A stretch of 64,000 nt of DNA from Streptomyces werraensis (GTDB taxonomy: Bacteria; Actinomycetota; Actinomycetes; Streptomycetales; Streptomycetaceae), in contig BNBX01000003.1 in the NCBI GenBank assembly GCA_014656175.1, positions 242,573 through 306,572 on the forward strand. The letters are read 5' to 3'. Numbering within the stretch: the first letter of the stretch is position 1; every line of letters begins with the position of its first letter. Both the position numbers and the translations under genes were made by a program. The notes beneath the pieces are model-generated. The model worked only from the letters and a program-made list of their open reading frames with translations, made no database searches and was not told the DNA's origin. This document shows, piece after piece, positions 35,028 through 42,809 of this stretch.

Positions 35028-35636
35028 ATGGCCGTGGACCAGGGCGGGCGCGCGCGCCGCCGGCTCAGCACCGAGGAGCGTCGGGAGCAACTGCTCGCCG
35101 TGGGTGCGCGGTTGTTCTCGGAGAGCCCGTACGACGAGGTGTGGATCGAGCAGGTCGCCGAGATCGCCGGGGTGTCGCGCGGACTGCTCTACCACTACTT
35201 CCCGGCCAAACGGGACTTCTTCGCGGCCGTGGTGGAGCGCGAGAGCGAGCGGATGCTCCGGATGACGGCGCCCGTGCCGGGCGTCCCGGTGCGGACCCAG
35301 CTCGCCGCCGGGCTGGACGCCTATCTGGAGTACGTCGAGTCCCACGCCCACGGCTACCGCGCCTTCCACCGCGCCGACGCGGCGGGGGACCAGGCGGTGC
35401 GGCGGGTCTACCGTCGGGCGCTGGCCGCGCAGGAGCGGCAGATCCTCTCCGCGCTCGCCGCCGACCCCGAGTTCGGTCCCGTGCTGGAGAACCGACCGGA
35501 CACCCGGCTCGCGGTGCGCGGCTGGCTGGCGTTCACCACGGCGGTCTGTCTGGAGTGGCTGCGCGGGGCGCCGTTGGGGCGCGACCAGGTACGCGACCTG
35601 TGCGCGCGTGCGCTCCTGGGTGTCCTCACTCCCTGA
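35028..35636 (+). CDS. TetR family regulator, divergent from the P450
   Basis: 202 residues. Helix-turn-helix WIEQVAEIAGVSRGLLYHYFP at about 38-58, then AKRDFFAAVVERESERM of helix 4, and a C-terminal ligand domain with a hydrophobic pocket. Start chosen at ATG 35028, 6 nt after TACAGT; longer frames run through the operator. Divergent placement suggests control of the CYP102-like P450, as in other Streptomyces TetR-P450 pairs, with a fatty-acid-like effector as a guess. Confidence 0.88.
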   Translation: MAVDQGGRARRRLSTEERREQLLAVGARLFSESPYDEVWIEQVAEIAGVSRGLLYHYFPAKRDFFAAVVERESERMLRMTAPVPGVPVRTQLAAGLDAYLEYVESHAHGYRAFHRADAAGDQAVRRVYRRALAAQERQILSALAADPEFGPVLENRPDTRLAVRGWLAFTTAVCLEWLRGAPLGRDQVRDLCARALLGVLTP

Positions 35637-35673
35637 GTGCCCCGAAAAGGCGCGGAAAGATCACCGGGGCCGG

Positions 35674-35719
35674 TTGGCGCACGCCCTGATCTCCGATAGG
35701 TTAGGCAAGGCTTACCTAA
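35674..35719 (+). promoter_or_regulatory. Iron-regulated promoter with a DmdR/DtxR iron box
   Basis: TTGGCG (35674-35679), a 17-bp spacer and TAGGTT (35697-35702) form the promoter. TTAGGCAAGGCTTACCTAA (35701-35719) overlaps the -10 and start point and fits the 19-bp actinobacterial iron box (TTAGG at one end, CCTAA at the other). The downstream gene should be repressed when iron is plentiful. Confidence 0.85.
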
Positions 35720-35731
35720 TAGGAGGTTGGG

Positions 35732-36460
35732 ATGGGTGACCACACGCACGGCTGGGCCGCCGCGCCGGGAGCGGCCGAGCGGGCCCGCTCCGTGCTCGCC
35801 GCCGCATGGTCCTGCACGGTGACCGCGGAGGGCACCCGAGAGGAGCTGGTCGGCGCGCACACCGTCACGGACGACGGGCGGGTGCTGCTGGACGTGCCCG
35901 AGGACGGCGTCCTGCCGGCCGCCGCGATCTGCGCACCGCGCGGAGAGCCGTCCGCCGTGCTGGAGTTCGCCGACGTCGCTCCCGTCCCCGTGCGCAACCG
36001 CGTCCGCTCCCGGGTGTGGCTCGCCGGATGGTTGTCCGTCGAGGGCGGCCGGCTCGCCCTGCGGCCCACCCGGGTGGTGCTCCGCAGGCCCTCCGGGGCG
36101 CTGACGGTCGGCGCCGACGAGTTCGCCGCCGCCGCGCCCGACCCGCTGGCCGGCGCCGAGGCGCGGCTGCTGACCCACCTCGCGGACTGCCACGCCGACG
36201 CAGTGGATCGCCTCACCCGCCTGGTCGACCCGGCAAGCCTCCAGGGGGCCGTCCGGGTGCGACCGCTCGCGGTCGACCGGCACGGACTCACCCTGCGCGT
36301 CGAACGCGCCCGCACCGACGGCGACGTACGGCTGCCGTTCCACGCGCCCGCCGACGACGTCTCGCAGCTCACCGAGCGCATGCACGTCCTGCTGTCGCAG
36401 GCGGCCGCCGCGTCCTGCCCCCGGCCGCTACAGCGGCAGCGCGCAGACGGCGACGGGTGA
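35732..36460 (+). CDS. DUF2470-domain protein under iron control
   Basis: 242 residues. The N-terminal half is a PNPOx-like split barrel pattern (RSVLAAAWSCTVTAEG, LLDVPEDG, VRNRVRSRVWLAGWL) and the C-terminal part is DUF2470 (EARLLTHLADCHADAVDRLTRL, LRVERARTDGDVRLPFHAPADD). This architecture occurs in HugZ/HutZ-like heme-degrading or heme-binding proteins. With the iron box upstream, a role in heme-iron use or iron-sparing is likely. AGGAGG precedes ATG 35732. Its last 33 nt overlap the 3' end of the convergent lactonase gene. Confidence 0.85.
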   Translation: MGDHTHGWAAAPGAAERARSVLAAAWSCTVTAEGTREELVGAHTVTDDGRVLLDVPEDGVLPAAAICAPRGEPSAVLEFADVAPVPVRNRVRSRVWLAGWLSVEGGRLALRPTRVVLRRPSGALTVGADEFAAAAPDPLAGAEARLLTHLADCHADAVDRLTRLVDPASLQGAVRVRPLAVDRHGLTLRVERARTDGDVRLPFHAPADDVSQLTERMHVLLSQAAAASCPRPLQRQRADGDG

Positions 36461-37630
36461 CGCGAACGGCTCGCCGGCCGGGCGCAGTTCGCCGCTGTCC
36501 GCGTCCACACGGAACACACCGACGTCACCGGACCTCTGATTCGCCGTGAACAGCAGCCCGCCGTCGGGGGAGAGGGCGATGTGGCGCGGGAAGTCGCCGC
36601 CCACCGGCACCGTGCCGAGCAGGCGCAGCCTGGCCCCGTCCTCCTCGACGGCGTACCGCGCGACGCTGTCGTGGCCCCGGTTCGCCAGGTACGCGTACCG
36701 GCCGTCGCCGGTGACGACGAGCTGCGCCGGGTAGTTGGTGCCTGCCTCCGGCTCCGAGCCCGTCGGCTGCGGATCCCCGATCGTCAGCCGCCCCGACTCC
36801 GGCTCGTAGGCGCACACCGTCACCGTGTCGTCCAGCTCGTTGGCGAGGTAGGCCCACCGCCCGCCGGGGTGGAAGGTCAGATGGCGCGGTCCCGCGCCGG
36901 CCCGCGCGGTCGCCCGCGACACCTCGGTCAGGGTGCCCGTCTTCTCGTCGAGGCGGTACGTGTACACGGTGTCCGTGCCCAGGTCCACGGCGAGGACGTG
37001 ACCGCCGTCCGGGGCGGTGACGATCTGGTGCGCGTGCGGGCCCTGTTGGCCCGGGCCCGGCGCCGGCTCGGAGTGGGTGACCAGGTCCGTGCGCCTGCCC
37101 GGCGCGCCCGACGTCTCGATGCGGTGCACCGCGACCGTGCCCGAGCCGTAGTCGGCGCTCAGCAGGAACCGCCCGCCCGGATGCACCGAAAGATGACAGG
37201 GCGAGGACCCGCCGGTGGCGCTGCTGCCCAGCACCTTCCGGTCGGACAGCCGTACGGCGGTCACCGCGCCGTCCTCCCGCTCGTTCACCGCGTACAGCGT
37301 CCGGCCGTCCGGGTGCACCGCCAGGAACGACGGGTCGCCCACCCCGCCGATGACGCCCTCGCCGCTGATCCGTCCCGTCGCCGGGTCGTACACCGCGGTC
37401 CCGATGCCCTCGCCTCCGCCGTCGACCGAGGTGTACGTGCCCAGATACAGCGGGCGCGGACCCGAGGGCGTGGCGCTCGGTGCGGGCGGGCCGGTCACCG
37501 TGGCCGGGGCCGGCGGGGTCGCCGCGTCGGACGGCGGGGAGCCGCCGTCGCATGCGGGCAGCGACATCCCGGCGGCCGTTCCCGTGAACGCGCCCACGAA
37601 GCGGCGCCTGCTCAAGCCGGCCCTGTTCAT
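36428..37630 (-). CDS. Lactonase-family (7-bladed beta-propeller) Tat lipoprotein
   Basis: 400 residues. The N-terminus has a twin-arginine motif (SRRRFVGAF) and a lipobox-like LPAC at about 28-31, then a Pro/Ala linker. The rest is a Lactonase (PF10282-like) propeller with repeated blades: YLGTYTSVDGGGEGIG, FLAVHPDGRTLYAVNE, LSVHPGGRFLLSADYGSG, HLTFHPGGRWAYLANEL, HIALSPDGGLLFTANQRSG. Relatives include 6-phosphogluconolactonase of the YbhE type, but this one is exported and membrane-anchored, so its substrate is extracellular. ATG 37630 follows GAAGG. Confidence 0.88.
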   Translation of the reverse strand: MNRAGLSRRRFVGAFTGTAAGMSLPACDGGSPPSDAATPPAPATVTGPPAPSATPSGPRPLYLGTYTSVDGGGEGIGTAVYDPATGRISGEGVIGGVGDPSFLAVHPDGRTLYAVNEREDGAVTAVRLSDRKVLGSSATGGSSPCHLSVHPGGRFLLSADYGSGTVAVHRIETSGAPGRRTDLVTHSEPAPGPGQQGPHAHQIVTAPDGGHVLAVDLGTDTVYTYRLDEKTGTLTEVSRATARAGAGPRHLTFHPGGRWAYLANELDDTVTVCAYEPESGRLTIGDPQPTGSEPEAGTNYPAQLVVTGDGRYAYLANRGHDSVARYAVEEDGARLRLLGTVPVGGDFPRHIALSPDGGLLFTANQRSGDVGVFRVDADSGELRPAGEPFASPVAVCALPL

Positions 37631-37758
37631 CACACGCACCTTCGGTCGTCTCCCGTCCCGCTCGCCTCGGGCAACCTTGGCGTCGATCACCCGTCGAACG
37701 CAAGGGACCCCCGTCCGCACGGGCCGGACGCCGGCCGTGCGGACGGGATGCGCCCCTC

Positions 37759-39027
37759 TTAGTGCCGCCCCGCCGACTCGCCCTCCCGGTCGCGGCGGAA
37801 GAGGGCCCGGACGCGGGCCGGGAGGCCGGCCATCCGGTCCCGCATGCGGGTGAGCCGGGGGAGCCGTTCCCGCTGCTCCCGCGAGTGACGGTCCAGCTCC
37901 TCGAACAGCCGCCGGGTGCGGTGCTCGGTGTCCATCTCGTCGAGGATGCGGTTGACCTCCGTCAGCAGGGCGCCCAGCAGCTGCCACCGCTTCGGGTCGC
38001 GCCGGGCCTCCTCGTACAGCAGCTCCGCCAGCCTGTCGCGGGTGCCGGCCGCCTGCCGCAACTGTGAGGCGAGCCGCTCCTCCGCCGACTCGGCGTTGGC
38101 GCTCACGCTCGTGGTGACCAGCACCGCGAAGCTCACCACGGCGTCGGCGATCTCCGCCAGCAGCTGCTCGAAGGCCTGCCCCGTCTCCTCCGAGAAGAGA
38201 CGTTCCGGCTCCCGTTCCTTCGCCAGGTCGGTCAGTGTGCGGGCCAGCACCCGCAGCACCACCGTGCAGATCTCCAGCGTGTCCAGGCCCGTGCGCAGCA
38301 CCACCCGGTGCAGCAGCCCCTCCCGGACGCGCGGGTTGAGGCGCAGGCTCTCCTCCGCCTGCCGCAGGTCGGCGTCCACCTCGCTGATGTCGTGGTCGAG
38401 GCGGCGGGCCTCGTGCAGCCGGGCCGCCGCGCGCGCCGCGGGCGGACGGCCCGCGGCCTCCTCGCCGATCCGCAGCATCAGCTGGCGCACCCGGCGCGCC
38501 AGCTCCTCGATGGACGCGCCGGCCTCCTCCACCCACACGGGCGGCGCCAGCAGCAGGTTGAACGCCATCCCGACGATGGCGCCGATCAGCGTCTCCACGA
38601 TGCGCGCCCAGGCGGTGTCGCCGTGCGTGGTCACGCCGAGCACCAGCATGGCGCTGATCGCCACCTCGGGCACGAACTCGCCCGCCCGCACCAGATGGCC
38701 GGTGACCAGCGCCGCGAGGATCAGCAGACCGAGGCTCCACCAGGTCAGACCCACCAGCAGGCTGAACAGGATCGCCAGGACCACGCCGGTCACCACGGAG
38801 TTCACCCGGCGCAGACCGGTCGTCAGGGTCGAGTACAGGGTGACCTGGACGACGAGCAGCGCCGTCAGGGGAGCGGTGAGGGGCGCGGCCTCCGGGCTCA
38901 GCCGGACGGCGATGACGTAGGCGAGCGTCGCCGCGGCCGCCGACCGCACCGTCTGCACGGTCAGCGGATCACGATGTTGCTTGAGGAACCGGACGGCAGG
39001 CGCGGTCATCTGGCGTACGACGTGCAT
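37759..39027 (-). CDS. FUSC-family membrane protein (aromatic acid exporter-like), 1
   Basis: About 422 residues. Six hydrophobic segments fill residues 20-165 (AAATLAYVIAVRLSPE, LVVQVTLYSTLTTGLRRVNSV, WWSLGLLILAALV, AISAMLVLGVTTHGD, IGAIVGMAFNLLLAPP), followed by a long helical cytoplasmic region with coiled-coil character (ARLHEARRLDHDISEVDADL, RDRLAELLYEEARRDPKRW). The family is proposed to export aromatic acids or polyamine-like compounds. Start uncertain: ATG 39027 or ATG 39009. A paralogue of the gene at 44.2 kb. Confidence 0.82.
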   Translation of the reverse strand: MHVVRQMTAPAVRFLKQHRDPLTVQTVRSAAAATLAYVIAVRLSPEAAPLTAPLTALLVVQVTLYSTLTTGLRRVNSVVTGVVLAILFSLLVGLTWWSLGLLILAALVTGHLVRAGEFVPEVAISAMLVLGVTTHGDTAWARIVETLIGAIVGMAFNLLLAPPVWVEEAGASIEELARRVRQLMLRIGEEAAGRPPAARAAARLHEARRLDHDISEVDADLRQAEESLRLNPRVREGLLHRVVLRTGLDTLEICTVVLRVLARTLTDLAKEREPERLFSEETGQAFEQLLAEIADAVVSFAVLVTTSVSANAESAEERLASQLRQAAGTRDRLAELLYEEARRDPKRWQLLGALLTEVNRILDEMDTEHRTRRLFEELDRHSREQRERLPRLTRMRDRMAGLPARVRALFRRDREGESAGRH

Positions 39028-39067
39028 CCTCGGACGGTTCCCCCTCCACGCGTGTGACGAACGTGTT

Positions 39068-39080
39068 TGCCGTGACGGCA
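39068..39080. promoter_or_regulatory. Palindrome TGCCGTGACGGCA upstream of the FUSC gene
   Basis: A 13-bp perfect palindrome (central G) in the gap between the FBP gene and the first FUSC gene, about 41 bp from the FUSC start. It may be an operator. Confidence 0.4.
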
Positions 39081-39127
39081 GTCGCCCGGGGTACGGCAAC
39101 GGGACCACACCCCGTCGCCCGCCGGGG

Positions 39128-39616
39128 TCACAGCTTGTCGATGAAGGCGAAGAGATTCTGCCGCGTGCGGTCGATCTGCTCCTCCAGGCTGAGGCTCTCC
39201 TCGAACCGCGCCCCGGTCTCCGGCACCTTCAGGCCGCGCAGATACAGGGAGCAGGCCAGGTCGGTGCACATGTAGGCGCCGACCGAGTTGCCCTCCCGGC
39301 CCGCCGGGCCCGACTTGCGCGCGGTCATCAGCGACACCCCGCCGCGCGGATGGGTCGTCAGACACAGGGAGCACATGCTGCGGTGGAAGAAACCCCGCTG
39401 GGCGGGCTGGAAGCGCAGGGCCACCCCGACGAGCCGGTCCTGCCGCTCGACGACCAGACAACTGCGGTCGGGCGCGCCCGGGTCGCCCCAGCCCAGGAAG
39501 TCGAGGTCGTCCCACGGACGGCTGTCCAGGTCCCGGGGCACGTGCAGCCGCTTCGCCTCACCCTTCGAGCAGTTGATGAACGAACCGCGGATGTCCTGCT
39601 CGGTGAGTGCTCTCAT
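39128..39616 (-). CDS. FBP-domain (FusB-like) zinc-binding protein
   Basis: 162 residues ending in a treble-clef zinc finger with C82, C85 (MCSLC) and C117, C122 (CTDLAC), typical of the FBP_C/FusB-type domain. FusB-like proteins bind elongation factor G and free it from stalled ribosomes, giving fusidic acid resistance in staphylococci. Actinobacterial members are mostly uncharacterised; a translation-rescue role is an inference. ATG 39616 has GGAGA upstream. A 21-bp palindrome overlaps its promoter. Confidence 0.82.
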   Translation of the reverse strand: MRALTEQDIRGSFINCSKGEAKRLHVPRDLDSRPWDDLDFLGWGDPGAPDRSCLVVERQDRLVGVALRFQPAQRGFFHRSMCSLCLTTHPRGGVSLMTARKSGPAGREGNSVGAYMCTDLACSLYLRGLKVPETGARFEESLSLEEQIDRTRQNLFAFIDKL

Positions 39617-39642
39617 GAGGTCGTCTCCTGTGATGTTCCGTC

Positions 39643-39673
39643 AAACCTAGAGGGTCTAGGTTTCGCCGGCCAA
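39643..39673 (-). promoter_or_regulatory. FBP gene promoter with overlapping 21-bp operator
   Basis: AAACCTAGA, GGG, TCTAGGTTT (39643-39663) is a perfect palindrome with 9-bp arms. On the minus strand TTGGCC (plus 39668-39673), an 18-bp spacer and TAGGTT (plus 39644-39649) form a promoter, so a repressor bound to the palindrome would cover the -10. Confidence 0.72.
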
Positions 39674-39789
39674 GCGTAGGGACCCGCACCTCGCCGGAGC
39701 CAACGGTTTTCCGCCGCGCCGGTCCGCCGCCTCGCACCCGGGCGCGCCGTACGCTGTACCGCAGTCGCCGAGGGGGAGGGGAACACGCG

Positions 39790-40785
39790 ATGGGGGACGC
39801 GCGGGAACGGGCCCGTCGGGTGCTCGCGGACGCGGGCCTGCCGCCCGGCGCACTGGCGGGGGTGCGCCCGCTGGCCGGGGGCACCTACAACACCGTCGAG
39901 GAGATCCTCCTGTCCGACGGTACCCGGTACGTCCTGAAGGTCCCGCCCCCGCCCACCGTGCCCGGACTGCGCCACGAGCGGCGGCTGCTGGTCGCGGAGG
40001 CCGACTTCTGCGCCGGGGCGGAGCAGGCCGAGGTGCCCGCGCCGCGCGCCGTGTCCCTCGCCCCGGATCACGCCGAACCCCACCTGCTGCTCACCGCGTG
40101 CCCGGGCGTGCCCTGGCCCGAGGCGGCGCCCGTGGGCGAGGAGCGGGAGGCCCTGCGCAGGGAACTGGGCCGCCAGGTGGCACGGCTGCACCGGGTCACC
40201 TCAACCGCGTTCGGCTACCCCACGGGCGCCCTCGGCCCGCTCGCCCCCGACTGGCGGTCCGCCTTCACCGCGATGGCCGACGCCGTGCTCGCCGACGCCC
40301 GCGACCACCGCCCCTGGCTGCCCCGCCCCGTGGACGAGGTGGCGGCCGTGTTCCGCGCCGCCGCTCCCGCCCTCGACGCGGTCACCGTGCCGGTGCTGGT
40401 CCACTTCGACCTGTGGCCCGGCAACATCCTGGTGGACCGGGCCGGTCCGGACGCACCCGCCCGGATCGGCGGGCTGATCGACGGGGAGCGGATGTTCTGG
40501 GGCGACCCGCTCGCCGACTTCGTCTCCCTGGCACTGCTCGACGACATCCGGCGGGACGACGCCTTCCTCGCCGGCTACGCGGAGGCGGGCGGCCCCGCGG
40601 TCCTCGACGAGGGCGCCCGTCTGCGCCTCGCCCTCTACCGTGCCTACCTCGACCTGATCATGCTCACCGAGACGGTGCCCCGTGCCGTGGGCGCCGAGGA
40701 CGCGCGCAGGGTCCGGGAGCGGGTCGGCCCGCACCTGACGGCAACGCTGGAGGAAATCGGCCGGGCGAGTAAGTTCACATCGTGA
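39790..40785 (+). CDS. APH-fold phosphotransferase family protein
   Basis: 331 residues of the aminoglycoside phosphotransferase/choline-kinase fold: a nucleotide-loop region AGGTYNTVEEILL, lysine in YVLKVP, Brenner-type catalytic loop VHFDLWPGNILVD (H-D-N residues) and metal-binding GLIDGERMFWGDP. It likely phosphorylates a small hydroxyl substrate; resistance to an aminoglycoside is possible but unsupported. GAGGGGAAC precedes ATG 39790. Its final codons lie within the operator of the next gene. Confidence 0.83.
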   Translation: MGDARERARRVLADAGLPPGALAGVRPLAGGTYNTVEEILLSDGTRYVLKVPPPPTVPGLRHERRLLVAEADFCAGAEQAEVPAPRAVSLAPDHAEPHLLLTACPGVPWPEAAPVGEEREALRRELGRQVARLHRVTSTAFGYPTGALGPLAPDWRSAFTAMADAVLADARDHRPWLPRPVDEVAAVFRAAAPALDAVTVPVLVHFDLWPGNILVDRAGPDAPARIGGLIDGERMFWGDPLADFVSLALLDDIRRDDAFLAGYAEAGGPAVLDEGARLRLALYRAYLDLIMLTETVPRAVGAEDARRVRERVGPHLTATLEEIGRASKFTS

Positions 40786-40788
40786 ACT
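40772..40788. promoter_or_regulatory. Palindromic operator upstream of the ROK regulator
   Basis: AGTTCAC, ATC, GTGAACT (40772-40788) is a perfect 17-bp palindrome covering the last codons of the APH-like gene, about 80 bp before the ROK start. It is a likely autoregulatory site. Confidence 0.65.
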
Positions 40789-40866
40789 AAGGGGGAGGGT
40801 AAGTCGCGCCGGGCCACCGCCCGGAGGTATGTTGCAGGTCGGGCGGGTGCATGGGAGGGGAGCCAC

Positions 40867-42153
40867 ATGGCGGGGAACGGGCGCACGGTGCGCGACCTCA
40901 GACGGGCCAACCGCACGGTCGTGCTGCAGCGGCTCTACTTCGACGGCCCCCTCAGCCGCTTCGAGCTCGGCCCGTCGACCGGCCTCAGCTCCGGCTCCGT
41001 CAGCAACGTCGTCGCCGACCTGATCGCCGACGGGCTGGTCGAGGAGGCCGGCAGCGTCGACTCCGACGGCGGCCGCCCCCGCACCCTGCTGCGCGTGGCC
41101 CCGACCAGCGGTCACATGATCGGCGTCGACGTCGGCGAGACCCGCGTCCGTATCGAACTGTTCGACCTCGCCCTCACCGAGCTGGCCCGCACCGAACGCC
41201 CGCTGGAGCAGCAGCGGTACGAGGTCGAGGTCATCGTGGACCACATCCGCTCCGGCATCGACGAGGTGCTCGCCGCCGCGGACCTGGCGCCCGAGCGGCT
41301 CCTCGGCGTCGGCATCGGCGTCCCCGGCATCGTCGAGCGCACCGCCGACCGGGGCGCGGTGGTGCACGGGCAGACCATCGGCTGGGACGCCGTCCCGCTG
41401 GAGTCCCTGCTCCGCGACGGCTCCCCGCTCCCCGACGGCGTGCCCTACTTCATCGACAACGGCGCCCGGACGCTGGGCCAGGCCGAGATGTGGTTCGGCG
41501 CCGGACGCGGCGCGGGCAACGCCCTCGTCGTCCTCTTCGGCTCCGGCGTCGGCGCCAGCCTGGTCACCCCCGAGGTGCGGCACGGCCGGGCGGTGGAGTG
41601 GGGGCACCTGACCGTACGGGTCCGGGGCCGCCGCTGCCGGTGCGGCGCGCTGGGCTGCCTGGAGGCGTACGCGGGCGCGGAGTCGCTGCTCGCCCGCTGG
41701 CGTGAGGAGGGCGGCCGGGTCCCGGAGGACACCGACGAGGAGACGGCGCTCACCGCGATGCTCGCCGCCGCCTACCCGGCCGACGGCGCGGACGCCGACC
41801 CCGTCGCCCTGGCGGTGCTGGAGGAGACCGCCGAGTACCTGGGCGCGGGACTGTCCGACCTGATCAACCTCTTCCAGCCGGAACGCATCCTCATGGGCGG
41901 CTGGGCCGGCCTCCAGCTGGGCTCCCGCTTCCTGCCGGCCGTGCGCCGCCACGCCCTGTCGTACGCGCTGCGCCATCCGGCGGAGCGCGTCACCATCGAA
42001 CTCGGCAGACTCGGCCCGGACGCGGTGACGGTCGGCGCGGCGATCCTGCCGCTGGCCGACTTCTTCGACCGGGGCGGCCGCCGCCCCGACCCGGACCCGG
42101 CGCTTCCGGCACCGGCTTGGCGTGAGGCCCTTCGGGACCGGGTGCCGCGCTGA
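40867..42153 (+). CDS. ROK family transcriptional regulator
   Basis: 428 residues: an N-terminal winged helix (GPLSRFELGPSTGLSSGSVSNVVADLI, about 27-53) and a C-terminal ROK domain with GVDVGETRVRIELFD, GVGIGVPGIVE and a zinc motif CRCGALGCLE. ROK repressors of the NagC/XylR type answer to sugars or sugar phosphates. It stands alone after an APH-like gene, and the palindrome at 40772-40788 suggests autoregulation. The ligand cannot be told; no sugar genes are adjacent. Confidence 0.9.
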   Translation: MAGNGRTVRDLRRANRTVVLQRLYFDGPLSRFELGPSTGLSSGSVSNVVADLIADGLVEEAGSVDSDGGRPRTLLRVAPTSGHMIGVDVGETRVRIELFDLALTELARTERPLEQQRYEVEVIVDHIRSGIDEVLAAADLAPERLLGVGIGVPGIVERTADRGAVVHGQTIGWDAVPLESLLRDGSPLPDGVPYFIDNGARTLGQAEMWFGAGRGAGNALVVLFGSGVGASLVTPEVRHGRAVEWGHLTVRVRGRRCRCGALGCLEAYAGAESLLARWREEGGRVPEDTDEETALTAMLAAAYPADGADADPVALAVLEETAEYLGAGLSDLINLFQPERILMGGWAGLQLGSRFLPAVRRHALSYALRHPAERVTIELGRLGPDAVTVGAAILPLADFFDRGGRRPDPDPALPAPAWREALRDRVPR

Positions 42154-42472
42154 CGCGTCCCGCGGCTTGCGCCGACCGGGGCCGCCGCCCTGAACGCCCC
42201 GCGCGCTCGCCCGGTGCGCGGACGGCGTCCCGCGCCGATGCCTGGCGCGGACTGTGCCGACCGGGCGTCCGCCACCCCCGGGCGGCCCTGGTGGGCCGTG
42301 AGCTCGCCCGGCGCGGGGCTCTCAGGGACCGCGTACGGCGCTGAGCTGCCCGGCGTCATGCGGGACCGGGGCGGCCGGCCGTCGCCACCCGGGCCCGGCG
42401 GTACCGGCGCCCGCCGGGCACGCGGCGTGTGCGTCGACCGTCCGCGCCGACACGCCGTCGACGGCGTGAGCG
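42154..42472. other. 319-bp intergenic region
   Basis: Between the ROK stop and the end of a convergent small gene. The only structure I see is the perfect 18-bp palindrome CACGCCGTC/GACGGCGTG at 42451-42468, a likely terminator for the small gene. Frames crossing the region lack start signals and conserved motifs. Confidence 0.5.
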
Positions 42473-42745
42473 TCAGCCCGTCGACTCGTCCGGCACCGGA
42501 GCCTCCGGGTAGGAGGCCGCCGAGTGGGGTGCGCCCTGGCGGCCCGTGCCTGCCTCGTCCGTGTCGGGTACGTCCTCCTCGGAGTCCGGCCCGTCCGACT
42601 CCTCGGCCTTGCGTTCGCTCTCCCGCTCGGCGGCGGCAGGCGCGACCTCCCAGGGGTCCTCGTCGGGGCCGGCCTGCTGGTCGGGCAGGTCCCGGGGGAT
42701 ACCCACGCCGTTCTCACCGGGTCCTTCGAGGCGATGGTCGGTCAC
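42473..42745 (-). CDS. Small acidic, disordered hypothetical protein
   Basis: 90 residues, rich in Glu, Asp, Pro and Ser (ERESERKAEESDGPDSEEDV), with no hydrophobic core, so it is probably disordered. It begins MTDHRLEGPGENGVGIPRDL, a start I recognise as the type of conserved Streptomyces hypothetical. GTG 42745 follows GGGAGA. It lies 64 bp after the SDR gene on the same strand. Function unknown. Confidence 0.7.
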   Translation of the reverse strand: MTDHRLEGPGENGVGIPRDLPDQQAGPDEDPWEVAPAAAERESERKAEESDGPDSEEDVPDTDEAGTGRQGAPHSAASYPEAPVPDESTG

Positions 42746-42809
42746 GACGCTCTCCCTTCATCCGTACGGCCCTCGCGGGTACCCCGCGCGGCGCCGCGCA
42801 ACCGTCCGC

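Noticed and set aside
33424..36460. Secondary-metabolite gene cluster around the P450
   Set aside because: No synthase, NRPS, terpene cyclase or transport gene lies nearby; the P450-TetR pair looks stand-alone.
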